Part shown: positions 1 to 8,959 of the stretch, one piece after another
Layout: each line of letters begins with the position of its first letter
Numbering within the stretch: the stretch's first letter is position 1
Origin: an uncultured Bacteroides sp.
Lineage (GTDB): Bacteria > Bacteroidota > Bacteroidia > Bacteroidales > Bacteroidaceae
Direction of reading: 5' to 3'
NCBI RefSeq assembly: GCF_963666545.1
Contig: NZ_OY762899.1
Coordinates: 4,158,365-4,222,364 of the forward strand
DNA: 64,000 nt
Made by a program: the position numbers and the translations under genes
The notes under the pieces: model-generated
What the model was told of the DNA's origin: nothing
Database searches by the model: none
What the model saw: only the letters and a program-made list of their open reading frames with translations

Positions 1-2688
1 TCCTTGCTCAATTGTCTCAAGATCAGGGCCGTAAATCTTAAGTCCCATAGGCGCACGCATACCGGTAGAGAGCATCACTAACCTAGCTTCTATGGGTTGA
101 AGTTTCGGTGCAGAAGTAACTCCCGGCAGGTGAGTAGCATTTACTATTTCTTGCCAAATGTCGTCAGCTTTTTTTATCTCCGGACGCCACTGCCGGAAGT
201 AATCTCCATTCTTATCGAGAATCAAGCTATCTGCCGGTATGCGACGGAACCCATCAGATGGATTATAGGTGCCATTGTTTTTTAGCAGGTATTCACCCTT
301 CCTGTTCACTTTAAACCTTTCTCGTTGCCCATCTTCATTCAGAATATATTCGGAGCGATAGTTTATTGTGTTTTCGAACATCTGCACCGGAGCAGGATCG
401 AGAGCAGAATTGCTTCGTCCCCATTTACCTACAGCAATTTCCACCTCGGGAATACTTGCTAGGCGTTTATCCAATGTTTGGATGTATTCCAAATTTTGTT
501 CCACTCCTGTGTGAGGCATACTGGTAGGCATCAACAAGAATGAACCCTCATTCAACGAAGGCATAAACTCTTGTCCCACACCCGGAAATGTTTTTGATGC
601 TGCCTGCCACAAGCTCGTCTGTCGGAAGTTTTTCCATCCTACAGCTTCAAAACCCGAAGCGATGCCACTAAAGGTAGTATTGAAGCCAATCCATATCACA
701 ATACCCCAAACAATGGTAATGACGGGAATAAACATAAACTTCCATCTGTGAGCTAAGCACCAGCGCAATATGCGTTCATAGTAAATAACAAGTATCCACA
801 AGATGCTTAGAATGATGGCTATGCAGCCTGCTACAAATAGTGAATTAGAGAAGAATCCTTTCTGCGGTCCCATAGGCAACCACTCTTCGGATAGATAGAA
901 TATAGCTACTCCCAGAGCAATACCTATATTAATATAAGTACTGTTTTTGGGATTCTTCCAATAATTAGTGGAGAGGTTATTCATTCCTACTGCTACGAGT
1001 CCTAAAGCAGGAATGCTACTATATATGATGGATAAAAGAATACCCGAAACAATTAGTACGTAGTTGAGTACTTTGCGGATAAGTCGGGAATTGATTTTAA
1101 TTGAAAATAAGTAGTAGGCAAGGGTGGGTAACACGATGAGTCCTAAGACAAAGGCTGATGTCAACGCATAAGTTTTAGTATATGCCAACGGTGTAAATAG
1201 TTTACCTTCTTGGGCTTGCATGGCAAACACAGGTAGGAAACTTACAATTGTTGTAGCCATGGCAGTAGCAATGGCACCAGATACTTCGCTAATGGCTTGG
1301 TAGATTAGATTAACCAGCTTTTTCCCTCCTCTGATTGCTTTGTTCTGGGGCATCTCCATGTATCGAATGATGTTTTCAACAAAGACAATACCTACATCCA
1401 CCATAACACCGATGGCAATGGCAATACCCGATAGAGCTACAATATTTGCTGCTACACCTGTATGACGCATAATAATGAATGTAGATAGTACGGCTATGGG
1501 TAGCATACCAGCTATGATAACCGAGGCTCGGAGGTTAAGGACCAATACGATGATGACGATGATGCAGATTAAGACTTCGTGGGTAAGCGAAGTTTCCAAG
1601 GTGCCGATAGTCTCTTTTATTAAACCGGTGCGGTCATAGAAAGGAACGACTGTTACTTTGGAGACGCTACCGTCTGCCAATGTTTTCTGTGGTAATCCTG
1701 CCTCCATTTCTTTAATTTTGGCTTTTACATTGTTGATTACTTCTAGTGGGTTAGCCCCATAGCGGGCAACTACTACTCCACCCACAGCCTCAATTCCTTC
1801 TTTGTCCAGTCCGCCTCTACGCGTACCGGGACCAATGTTGACGAAAGCTACGTCGGATATTCGAACAGGCGCACCTTCGCGTACGGTAATCACGGAATTC
1901 TCTAAGTCTGAGATGTTTTTTACATAGCCTAAACCACGGATAAGGTATTCCGCTTTGTTGATCTCCATTGTTTCTGCACCGATGTCGAGGTTACTCTTCT
2001 TGACTGCATCCATGATATCCATAACAGATACGTTGAATGCGCGCATGGCATCCGGATTAAGCTCTATCTGATACTCTTTGACAAATCCTCCGGCAGAGCT
2101 AACCTCGGACACCCCTTCGGCCGATGAGAGCGAATATTTTACATAGAAGTCTTGAATGGTGCGTAGCTCTTCGGCATCCCATCCACCGGCAGGTTTACCT
2201 GTTTTAGGATTTCGTCCTTCGAGTGTATACCAATATATCTGTCCCAATGCAGTGGCGTCAGGTCCGAGAGCCGGTTGCACTCCCTCGGGCAAAGTACCGT
2301 TGGGCAGAGAATTGAGCTTTTCGAGCACCCGAGAGCGACTCCAGTAAAACTCTATATCATCATTAAAAATTATATAGATGAACGACATGCCAAACATGGA
2401 AGTACTACGGATGGTTTTTACACCCGGAATACCCAGTAAGGAAGTTGTTAAGGGATATGTAATCTGGTCTTGAATGTCTTTGGGTGAACGTCCCATCCAT
2501 TCGGTAGCCACAATTTGCTGGTTATCACCAATATCGGGAATTGCATCTACCGGTATTGGGTCTCTGGGTATAATGCCTCCGTGCCAATTGAAGGGTGAAG
2601 TTGATATACCCCACACTACAATCAACAATAATAAGAGTATTGTAACCAGCCTGTTTTCAAGGAAATAACGAATGATTTTATTAATCAT
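1..2688 (-). CDS. cusA: CusA/CzcA-family heavy-metal efflux RND transporter (3' end beyond window)
   Basis: Inner-membrane RND pump of the heavy-metal-efflux class, which with a periplasmic adaptor and outer-membrane channel exports Cu(I)/Ag(I) or divalent cations driven by protons. About 896 residues are in the window and the reading frame is open to the left edge; the family is usually 1030-1300 residues. An N-terminal transmembrane helix lies near residues 11-28, followed by the typical porter-domain start with VDAIPDIGDNQ. The TM4 segment near residue 430 contains VDVGIVFVENI, with the charged residues typical of the HME class. The start ATG at 2688 fits the usual MINKIIRYFLEN beginning. 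It lies 58 nt downstream of the DUF3347 gene on the same strand, probably one operon; adaptor and channel genes would be expected beyond the left edge. Family assignment is secure; the metal is inferred. Confidence 0.93.
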   Translation of the reverse strand, partial: MINKIIRYFLENRLVTILLLLLIVVWGISTSPFNWHGGIIPRDPIPVDAIPDIGDNQQIVATEWMGRSPKDIQDQITYPLTTSLLGIPGVKTIRSTSMFGMSFIYIIFNDDIEFYWSRSRVLEKLNSLPNGTLPEGVQPALGPDATALGQIYWYTLEGRNPKTGKPAGGWDAEELRTIQDFYVKYSLSSAEGVSEVSSAGGFVKEYQIELNPDAMRAFNVSVMDIMDAVKKSNLDIGAETMEINKAEYLIRGLGYVKNISDLENSVITVREGAPVRISDVAFVNIGPGTRRGGLDKEGIEAVGGVVVARYGANPLEVINNVKAKIKEMEAGLPQKTLADGSVSKVTVVPFYDRTGLIKETIGTLETSLTHEVLICIIVIIVLVLNLRASVIIAGMLPIAVLSTFIIMRHTGVAANIVALSGIAIAIGVMVDVGIVFVENIIRYMEMPQNKAIRGGKKLVNLIYQAISEVSGAIATAMATTIVSFLPVFAMQAQEGKLFTPLAYTKTYALTSAFVLGLIVLPTLAYYLFSIKINSRLIRKVLNYVLIVSGILLSIIYSSIPALGLVAVGMNNLSTNYWKNPKNSTYINIGIALGVAIFYLSEEWLPMGPQKGFFSNSLFVAGCIAIILSILWILVIYYERILRWCLAHRWKFMFIPVITIVWGIVIWIGFNTTFSGIASGFEAVGWKNFRQTSLWQAASKTFPGVGQEFMPSLNEGSFLLMPTSMPHTGVEQNLEYIQTLDKRLASIPEVEIAVGKWGRSNSALDPAPVQMFENTINYRSEYILNEDGQRERFKVNRKGEYLLKNNGTYNPSDGFRRIPADSLILDKNGDYFRQWRPEIKKADDIWQEIVNATHLPGVTSAPKLQPIEARLVMLSTGMRAPMGLKIYGPDLETIEQG

Positions 2689-2746
2689 GAGTTACTGATT
2701 TTAAATATGAAACAAATGAAGAATATACTCCGAAACGTTAGGTTTC

Positions 2747-3307
2747 TTACTTTAAAGTCTCTTTGATGCTTCCACAAGTGAGCATTTGACTTCCAAAATA
2801 AGGATTGGCTATTTTCTTTTCACTTGTTAGCCAGTAGGCTCCTTTTCCGTCATTAGCCATGGGGCAGAAAGCTGCATAAACAGCTCCTTTATTCAGCACA
2901 CCTTTCCTGAAAATTGAAATTAGTTCGTTGCTAATAGATGAGAATTCCTTACGCTGAGCATCTATTGTTTTTGCTGACGCTATTTTCTTTGCAGCGATGG
3001 CAATGCTTGCGGCAGCCGGAAACACTTTAGCTGTTGTTGATAAAGAGAGCGCTGCTTTTTGTGCTGATTGGAGGTTGTCTGTTATTAATGCCTCATATAG
3101 AACGTGGTAGCTTTTATAGAGGGCTTCTACTTTAGGATCTTTAAATTCTACACTTGTTTGCGCACTTGCACCGGATGTGGCATCATAATGTGCCGAATGA
3201 CGAACGTGTGCTGTTTGCTGAGAATGAAGATTATTTGCGGAAAATAGTGTAGTAGTAAAAGCCAGGCTGAAAAGTATAATACAGCTTTTGTTGAATAGAT
3301 TTTTCAT
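2747..3307 (-). CDS. DUF3347 domain-containing periplasmic protein
   Basis: A 186-residue exported protein with a signal peptide (about residues 1-24). The mature part is the DUF3347 domain: a helical region followed by the conserved C-terminal signature FCPMANDGKGAYWL, then NPYFGSQMLTCG near the end. The Cys, Met and His residues (CPM, MLTCG, and the N-terminal HVRHSAHYD) suggest metal binding. In Bacteroidota this domain often sits in copper/silver CusBA loci, sometimes fused to the adaptor. Here it is a separate gene 58 nt upstream of cusA on the same strand, so a periplasmic copper-handling role is likely but inferred. Confidence 0.85.
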   Translation of the reverse strand: MKNLFNKSCIILFSLAFTTTLFSANNLHSQQTAHVRHSAHYDATSGASAQTSVEFKDPKVEALYKSYHVLYEALITDNLQSAQKAALSLSTTAKVFPAAASIAIAAKKIASAKTIDAQRKEFSSISNELISIFRKGVLNKGAVYAAFCPMANDGKGAYWLTSEKKIANPYFGSQMLTCGSIKETLK

Positions 3308-3528
3308 TTTGTAAATGTTTAAATCGTTATAGTATATGATAATTGAATTTCATACTTATTTAGCTTTAGGAGATGAGGCACTTGTAGAAGAACCGTTATT
3401 ATCCTATAGTAGAAAAGTTGAAATATAAGGCTATAATTATTGTCTCTCTTGTATGGAAACAAAAATAATACAGCAATAGTTTCATGATACTTTAATTAAA
3501 TACCGTAAAACTAATATACATGAGCGAT

Positions 3529-3915
3529 TTAAATCAGAAATGTGCAATTATGAATGAATAGCGGAACGCTACTGCAATCAGGTGGAGATTTTTGCGGAAT
3601 ATAAGCTATGCTGTATTGTTCGGGAGCGAGCAATGAATTCCATTCGGAGATATCAAATAATAAAGTTGTAACGGAAGGAACGAAATCGGTGATGCTTAAA
3701 TGCGCTACCTCCTGATCTAATGATAGCTTAATCAGTTTTGTATCCGTGGAACAACATTTGTGAGTATCGTGCTTCATGCCACATGCCGGACATACTGCTT
3801 CCTGCCATAGACTCACATCGGCAAGTTTGCCCATGCAATAATGGTAGTTAATCGTTATTCCTGAAGAAACAACGATGTACAACAACATGAATATGGTTAG
3901 CAGATGCTTTCTCAT
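3529..3915 (-). CDS. small exported Cys-rich protein, HYC_CC_PP type
   Basis: A 128-residue protein with an N-terminal hydrophobic export segment (about 1-20). It carries three short motifs in order: HYC (residues 26-28), CxxC within CPACGMKH followed by HKCC (about 43-55), and PPDC near residue 112. This matches the small Bacteroidota family named after its HYC, CC and PP motifs. Six to seven cysteines plus histidines point to metal binding or disulfides. It lies 221 nt upstream of the DUF3347 gene on the same strand and 313 nt from a divergent TonB-linked protein, which supports membership of a metal-handling block. The function is unknown; the family name is from memory. Confidence 0.75.
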   Translation of the reverse strand: MRKHLLTIFMLLYIVVSSGITINYHYCMGKLADVSLWQEAVCPACGMKHDTHKCCSTDTKLIKLSLDQEVAHLSITDFVPSVTTLLFDISEWNSLLAPEQYSIAYIPQKSPPDCSSVPLFIHNCTFLI

Positions 3916-4228
3916 TTTGATTCTATGGTTCTAGCATACTTTTTGTAAATGTAACGCTTATCGCATCATTTAAGTTGAAGATCGCCTTCTTTTTATATTT
4001 AATTATTATAATGTGTTCGGATGAGAAAGTCGTAAGATCGTTATAATATCTATTGAAACTTTAATTTATAGTTAAAGCGTTGATCCTTCATTAAACTTTT
4101 TGTTTTCTATTCGTATCAAAGTTAAAATAATAATGGAAGAACCTGCTTGATTGTGATAAAACAAGACTATGACTTAACTGTTTTTGATTTTACAGGCAGG
4201 CTTTTGAAACTCTAGACTAATTAATTGT
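3916..4228. other. divergent intergenic region, no gene
   Basis: AT-rich spacer between the small Cys-rich gene (minus) and the TonB-linked outer-membrane protein (plus). It should hold both divergent promoters. I see a TAnnTTTG match on the minus strand (complement of 4117-4124), but it lies 200 nt from the minus-strand start and is uncertain. No RNA gene or repeat is recognisable. Confidence 0.5.
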
Positions 4229-6709
4229 ATGAGACGAATAGTGATCTTTTTTTTATTAGCTTTATCAGTGTTGACCGTTTCTGCCGAATCGGTTAAAGGT
4301 AGCCAAATTATCGGAAAAGTATTAGATGCCGGAAGTAAAGAACCTCTTGAGTTTGCCAATATTAGCCTTCGCAAGGCCAGTGGAAGTAAAGAGTTTATTA
4401 AAGGTGCGGTAGCTGATCAGACCGGTTTGTTTCGTTTGGATGCGATCGCTAACGGAAATTTTGTTCTTAGCATCACAGTAGTGGGCTATACGCCATTCGA
4501 AAAAGAAATATCTATTGGAGGAGAGCAAAAGAATATAAATCTGAAGAATGTATTGCTGAAGGAAGATACTCATTTGTTAAGTGAGGTTCAGGTTGTGGGA
4601 CAACGATCGCAGATGAAATTTGAAATTGACCGCAAGGTGTTTAATGTGGATCAGAGTTTAGCTACTACCGGAGGATCGGCCAGCGATGTACTGAGTAATA
4701 TACCTTCGGTACAAGTGGACCCTGAAGGCGAGGTGTCGTTACGCGGAAATACTAGCGTGACGGTATGGATCAATGGAAAAGAATCGGGTCTTTCTGCCGA
4801 GAACAGAGCGCAGATATTGGAGCAGCTTCCTGCAGAGTCTATCGAAAGGGTTGAGGTGATTACAAATCCTTCGGCCAAATATAATCCTGAAGGAACTGCC
4901 GGCATCATCAATATTGTACTGAAACAGAATCGCAAAGCAGGTTATTACGGAAGTGTGCAGGCTGGTGTGGATACCAAAGGTGGATACAATGCAGGAGCAA
5001 ATATCAATTATAGTAGTGGTAAATTTGATACTTATGCGAATTTTGGCCGCCATTTAAGAAGTTCGGAAGGACGTGGATATACGAATCGTACGAATTTGGA
5101 TGGGAGTGGTAATGCTACCTCTTATCTGAATCAGTTGCGCAGTGATGACAGTAAAGGTGGTCCTTATATGGCACGCACAGGTATTACATATCATCTCACA
5201 CCAAAAGATCATTTAGGCTTTAATGCTTTTGGCATGTTGGGTAAAGGAGACGAAACTGATTGGTTGAACTATAGCAGCAATATACCCGGATCTTTCGTAA
5301 CTAGTCAGCGCGTGTCTAGAGAGAAACAAGACATAAATATTGGTAATCTGGAATTTAATTATAAAAAAGATTTTAGTGAGAAGAGTAATCTGGATATAAC
5401 GGCTTCTTATAATATAATGACGAGGAATCCTGAGAGCTTTTTTAATCAGAATTCGACCTTCGCCGATGGCAGTGAGTCTTCTTCTTATCAGTACCAAAAC
5501 AATGATATGAGTCGTAGAAAGTGGGAGTTTCAAGCTGACTATGTGACGGAGTTTGGTAATCAGAATAAAATAGAAACGGGATATAAAGGCGAATTCACTA
5601 AGATGAAGAGTCCGGTAGAAACTTACTCGGGAGTATCTGAAAGTGCGGCTGTGTTTGACCCTCTTCTCTATAATCATTTCACTTACGATCAGGATGTACA
5701 GGCTTTGTATGCCACTTATTCGAAGAAGATTAATAAGTTTGGTGTGCAACTAGGTTTGAGAGGAGAATATACCCGTACCAATACCAATTCTTTGGCTTAT
5801 GAGCAAACCAATGCCGATCAAGCACCATATAAGGATGATTATTTTTCTCTTTATCCGAGTGCTTTTTTATCTTATCAGTTGCCGGACAATAATGAAGTTC
5901 AATTAAATTACACCCGCCGGGTATCCCGGCCATGGGGCAACCAGCTTAATCCATTTATGAATCTTACTGATTCTACTAATATCTCTTATGGTAATCCGTA
6001 TCTGGTGCCTGAGTATTCTAATTCATTGGAGTTGAATTACATTAAGAATTGGGCAAGTCATACTCTGTCGGCTTCACTTTATTATCGGAATACGGATAAT
6101 GTGATTCAACAAATCAGTTATCGGGAAGGAGATATCATGAAAAGAACATTTGAGAATGTGGCTAAGTCGCAATCGGCTGGAACGGAGTTAATTCTTAAGA
6201 ATAATCTTTTCCGCTTTCTCGATCTTACCACTACGTTGAACTTCTACTATAATAAGTTGGATGGATTTACTTATCTTCCAGAAGGAATAAGTGAAGCTGT
6301 TGTTGGACAGGCAGATGAAGATTTCTCATGGAGTGGGCGCATGATCGCCAATGTGATGTTGCCTTATGGCATTTCGTTGCAAGCTACAGGTAATTATAAT
6401 TCCCGGCAAATTATTGCTCAAGGATACATGAAAGCGAATCATACCATTGACTTGGGAGTGAGAAAGTCATTCCTTGATCGTAAGTTAAGCTTGACCATTA
6501 ACACCCGTGATGTATTAAACTCTCGTAAGCGCGTTACGGTGACTTCCGGATCGGGCTTCTCTCAAGAAGCTATGTTTGCCCGTTCAGGGCGTGTTGTAGG
6601 CTTTACGCTTACTTATAACTTTGGTAATATGAATGCCGGAAAGAAGGGAATGAAGCAAGACAAGCAACAGCAAGGATCGGAGGATAACTCCATAGAAGAA
6701 GGTTTTTAG
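4229..6709 (+). CDS. TonB-linked outer-membrane protein (regulatory domain, plug, OMP_b-brl_3 barrel)
   Basis: An 826-residue outer-membrane protein. Signal peptide about 1-20; carboxypeptidase-like regulatory domain about 26-112 (begins QIIGKVLDAGS); plug domain about 125-235, including SDVLSNIPSVQVDPEGEVSLRG and the closing GTAGIINIVLK; then a beta-barrel to the C terminus. The barrel resembles the OMP_b-brl_3 family rather than SusC. The C terminus continues about 25 residues past the last strand as a Lys/Gln/Glu-rich tail instead of ending in an aromatic residue of a strand. There is no SusD partner, so a glycan role is not indicated. It is divergent from the metal-efflux block, so metal or metal-chelate transport is possible but only inferred. 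A strong hairpin terminator follows. Confidence 0.88.
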   Translation: MRRIVIFFLLALSVLTVSAESVKGSQIIGKVLDAGSKEPLEFANISLRKASGSKEFIKGAVADQTGLFRLDAIANGNFVLSITVVGYTPFEKEISIGGEQKNINLKNVLLKEDTHLLSEVQVVGQRSQMKFEIDRKVFNVDQSLATTGGSASDVLSNIPSVQVDPEGEVSLRGNTSVTVWINGKESGLSAENRAQILEQLPAESIERVEVITNPSAKYNPEGTAGIINIVLKQNRKAGYYGSVQAGVDTKGGYNAGANINYSSGKFDTYANFGRHLRSSEGRGYTNRTNLDGSGNATSYLNQLRSDDSKGGPYMARTGITYHLTPKDHLGFNAFGMLGKGDETDWLNYSSNIPGSFVTSQRVSREKQDINIGNLEFNYKKDFSEKSNLDITASYNIMTRNPESFFNQNSTFADGSESSSYQYQNNDMSRRKWEFQADYVTEFGNQNKIETGYKGEFTKMKSPVETYSGVSESAAVFDPLLYNHFTYDQDVQALYATYSKKINKFGVQLGLRGEYTRTNTNSLAYEQTNADQAPYKDDYFSLYPSAFLSYQLPDNNEVQLNYTRRVSRPWGNQLNPFMNLTDSTNISYGNPYLVPEYSNSLELNYIKNWASHTLSASLYYRNTDNVIQQISYREGDIMKRTFENVAKSQSAGTELILKNNLFRFLDLTTTLNFYYNKLDGFTYLPEGISEAVVGQADEDFSWSGRMIANVMLPYGISLQATGNYNSRQIIAQGYMKANHTIDLGVRKSFLDRKLSLTINTRDVLNSRKRVTVTSGSGFSQEAMFARSGRVVGFTLTYNFGNMNAGKKGMKQDKQQQGSEDNSIEEGF

Positions 6710-6752
6710 GTAATCGAACTTTTTCGCAAATATATATTATACAACTGAGAGG

Positions 6753-6783
6753 AGCGGAACATTTTCACAAGAAATGTTCCGCT
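6753..6783. terminator. hairpin terminator between convergent genes
   Basis: Perfect 12-bp stem (6753-6764 with 6772-6783) around a 7-nt loop, followed on the plus strand by a T-rich run. It lies 43 nt after the plus-strand barrel gene and before the 3' end of the convergent doxD-doxA gene, so it may serve both. Confidence 0.8.
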
Positions 6784-6844
6784 TTCTCTTTTATAGTAAA
6801 TCAAAAGGAGATCGTAAAACCATTCCTTTTGATATTGACGGGCT

Positions 6845-7900
6845 TTAATGAGTAGATATAGAAGAGAGTACAACCTGCTGTTCCCATGTTATTCCACTTA
6901 TATCTGTCAGTTTTAGTTTGTAATTGCCTTCTGGTAGGCTTTGTAGAATAGCGTCTTTTATACTCAACTTGGCCTTAGCACCCAAAGGTATAATGAGACT
7001 ATGTTTGCCGGGCTTTACCTTGGTTACGTAGCTGTTTTTTATATCTTTTTTTGGAAATGCTGCTAAATGATCATTATCCCGTTCCAAAACAATATTCCCT
7101 TTACTATCTGTTAGCGTGATGCCTATCAGGAAAGAACCATAAACATCCACCCCCTCTACTCTGTAGACAGTAAAGGCCAATTCATTATGGTTGAGGCTTG
7201 CCTCTGAAAGTTCAATTTTAGGACTAACTGATTTATTGTGTAGCTTACCCCATACTCCATTGTGAAAATACTGATTGGTAAAGAGTGTAATGAAAAGAAT
7301 GAGAAAAGAACCTGTCAGCACACTTCTATTGAGTAGTTTTGGAGTTAAAGGAAGAGTTCCTGAAGCGGCCCACGGAAACCATTTACTCTTCGTCATGTTC
7401 AGTTTCTTGTTTATGAGCAGTTGATCTAGCGAATACTTTCCACTACCTGAAAGGAAAATAGTGAAGCCTGCGGCAACGCCTAGTATACCTATTTGCCATT
7501 CGTCCAGGCAGGTAGTGCCGAGCCAACCGGAACCTAATAAGATACCTGCCGCAAGGCTTAGCACTCCTAAACTCATTAACCGTGTGAAGAATCCCAACAT
7601 GAACAATAAGCCTACTATACCTTCTATGATGGTAAAAGCTGCCATAGCCCACCACAAAGATTCCGGATTGGTAACCAGATATTCGATGATTGGTTTAATG
7701 CCCAGTGCGTTGGGGAGGAAATGGTTGAATTTCTCTCCGATGTATCCTGCTTCATCCGGAGAGAGTTTGTTCTCCAGAATTAAACGACGCCAAAAAGCGG
7801 AAAAATAGGTCCAGCCAACAACCAGACGAAGGGATAAGGTGAAAAGTGCGAGAGAGGAATACGCATGTTGTATTCCTGACAGATGATTTGATTGTGTCAT
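6845..7900 (-). CDS. DoxD-DoxA fusion, thiosulfate:quinone oxidoreductase-like membrane protein
   Basis: A 351-residue protein. The N-terminal half (about 15-165) is a DoxD/DoxX-like membrane domain with four hydrophobic helices; the motif CLDEW lies near residue 131. A further helix lies near 190-207. The C-terminal part (about 215-350) is a periplasmic beta-rich domain matching DoxA. In Acidianus, DoxD and DoxA are separate subunits of a thiosulfate:quinone oxidoreductase; fused forms are common in Bacteroidota, where the activity is largely untested. It reads downstream of an unknown small gene (7995-8354) with a spacer of about 94 nt that includes an 8-nt G/C homopolymer. Physiological substrate is not established here. 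Confidence 0.82.
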   Translation of the reverse strand: MTQSNHLSGIQHAYSSLALFTLSLRLVVGWTYFSAFWRRLILENKLSPDEAGYIGEKFNHFLPNALGIKPIIEYLVTNPESLWWAMAAFTIIEGIVGLLFMLGFFTRLMSLGVLSLAAGILLGSGWLGTTCLDEWQIGILGVAAGFTIFLSGSGKYSLDQLLINKKLNMTKSKWFPWAASGTLPLTPKLLNRSVLTGSFLILFITLFTNQYFHNGVWGKLHNKSVSPKIELSEASLNHNELAFTVYRVEGVDVYGSFLIGITLTDSKGNIVLERDNDHLAAFPKKDIKNSYVTKVKPGKHSLIIPLGAKAKLSIKDAILQSLPEGNYKLKLTDISGITWEQQVVLSSISTH

Positions 7901-7937
7901 AATTAATCTGATTTAAATTTGTTTTCTTAAATAATAA

Positions 7938-7945
7938 GGGGGGGG
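7938..7945. repeat. 8-nt homopolymer (G on plus, C on minus)
   Basis: A run of eight G on the plus strand, 38 nt upstream of the doxD-doxA start codon, in an otherwise AT-rich spacer. It could be prone to length change. Confidence 0.6.
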
Positions 7946-7994
7946 ATATTGTACTACTTTCGCTGAAGTAATAAAACAAAATTAAATCGATGGA

Positions 7995-8354
7995 TCAAAT
8001 AAGTATTGTTCTAAAGAGGATAAACAAGGGGGCTCGGCAAACAACCTTTGCTGTTTGTGGCTCCAATGAGGATTGAATGGTGGATAAGAAAGTGGACGAA
8101 TAGAAAGAGGACAGAGTAGTACCAGTTTTCCGGGAATTATCCGGATGCCTTTGCTGCGTAGAAGCTTCGTTCGTTTTTTGCAGCACAACTACACAACTCC
8201 TTGCTTGGTTAGGTTTCTCGTTAGCGGTTTGTTCGCTGACGGGTATGCCTAGCTGTTGTTTAATCTCTTGCTTTATGGGGCAAGTGATCAGCAAGAACAC
8301 CAATAAGGTGTAGAGGATGGTTGAATTTATGTAGTTATTCCTTTGCTGCATCAT
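7995..8354 (-). CDS. small membrane-anchored or exported protein, unknown
   Basis: A 119-residue ORF with a hydrophobic segment near residues 9-25 followed by CPIKQEIKQQLGIPV, and a low-complexity Ser/Thr/Gln-rich middle. It ends in a second hydrophobic stretch (APLFILFRTILI). I do not recognise a domain. Support for reality: a TAnnTTTG box 36 nt upstream on the same strand, a plausible N-terminal export signal, and position directly ahead of the co-oriented doxD-doxA gene. A shorter ORF in another frame of the same strand (7982-8188) is probably a shadow. Cys residues at 25, 54 and 106 are the only candidate metal ligands. Confidence 0.55.
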   Translation of the reverse strand: MMQQRNNYINSTILYTLLVFLLITCPIKQEIKQQLGIPVSEQTANEKPNQARSCVVVLQKTNEASTQQRHPDNSRKTGTTLSSFYSSTFLSTIQSSLEPQTAKVVCRAPLFILFRTILI

Positions 8355-8389
8355 TTTTTCTCATCAACTCACAACATCTGTGAAGATCA

Positions 8390-8397
8390 CAAATATA
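8390..8397 (-). promoter_or_regulatory. Bacteroides -7 box TATATTTG
   Basis: Complement reads TATATTTG, a full match to TAnnTTTG, 36 nt upstream of the small gene starting at 8354. No clear -33 TTTG at the usual spacing. Confidence 0.45.
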
Positions 8398-8482
8398 GAA
8401 AGTTTTATGTGAAGATCGTTTGATCGCATTCATCTTTTAAGAAAAAAGCAGAGTTTTTTTGTTTGAAGTGTAGCGTTACGCC

Positions 8483-8947
8483 TTATGGCTTTTTCTTTTC
8501 TACTTCGAGTAAACTCTTTTTAATCTCCAAACCGCCGGCATAACCTACCAGATCGCCACTTGCACCTATTACTCGATGGCAAGGCACGACGATGGGAATA
8601 GGATTACGGTTATTGGCCATTCCTACTGCTCGGGATGCTTGTGGATTTCCTGCTGCCGTGGCTACCTGTTTATAGCTCCATGTCTCTCCGTAGGGAATGC
8701 TTTGAAGTATATTCCATACTATTTTTTGAAAAACGGTTCCCTGAGGGTTGAGTGGCAGATCAAACTGTTTTCTCGTACCATTGAAGTATTCACTAAGTTG
8801 CTGAAAAGCTTGCTTGGTAAGGGCTGTTTCCTGTTCAACTCCAATGCCTTCAGTGGCATCTTTGAATGATATTTGTGTAATGCTCTTTTCGTCGGCAAAG
8901 ATGCAGAGCCGACCAATGGGTGTGGAGTATGTGTAATGGTAAATCAT
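8483..8947 (-). CDS. ogt: methylated-DNA--[protein]-cysteine S-methyltransferase
   Basis: Suicide DNA-repair protein that moves the alkyl group from O6-alkylguanine to its own cysteine. It is 154 residues, the normal length for the Ogt/MGMT form without an Ada regulatory domain. The active-site motif PCHRVIG places the acceptor Cys at residue 123; the preceding helix-turn-helix region has YGETWSYKQVA and the arginine-finger segment ASRAVGMANNRNP. It lies 12 nt downstream of the inositol-monophosphatase-like gene on the same strand, so they are probably co-transcribed with the CBS-domain gene further upstream. Confidence 0.95.
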   Translation of the reverse strand: MIYHYTYSTPIGRLCIFADEKSITQISFKDATEGIGVEQETALTKQAFQQLSEYFNGTRKQFDLPLNPQGTVFQKIVWNILQSIPYGETWSYKQVATAAGNPQASRAVGMANNRNPIPIVVPCHRVIGASGDLVGYAGGLEIKKSLLEVEKKKP

Positions 8948-8959
8948 TAGAGTAAGGTA

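Noticed and set aside
3308-3528. Possible small gene between the DUF3347 and HYC_CC_PP genes
   Set aside because: Only frames of fewer than 30 codons, interrupted by stops, with no resemblance to known proteins.
5213-5749. 178-codon minus-strand ORF
   Set aside because: Lies inside the TonB-linked outer-membrane gene on the other strand; composition is Ile/Arg-rich with no domain, a typical shadow.
7461-7808. 115-codon plus-strand ORF
   Set aside because: Antisense to doxD-doxA; no ribosome-binding site or domain.
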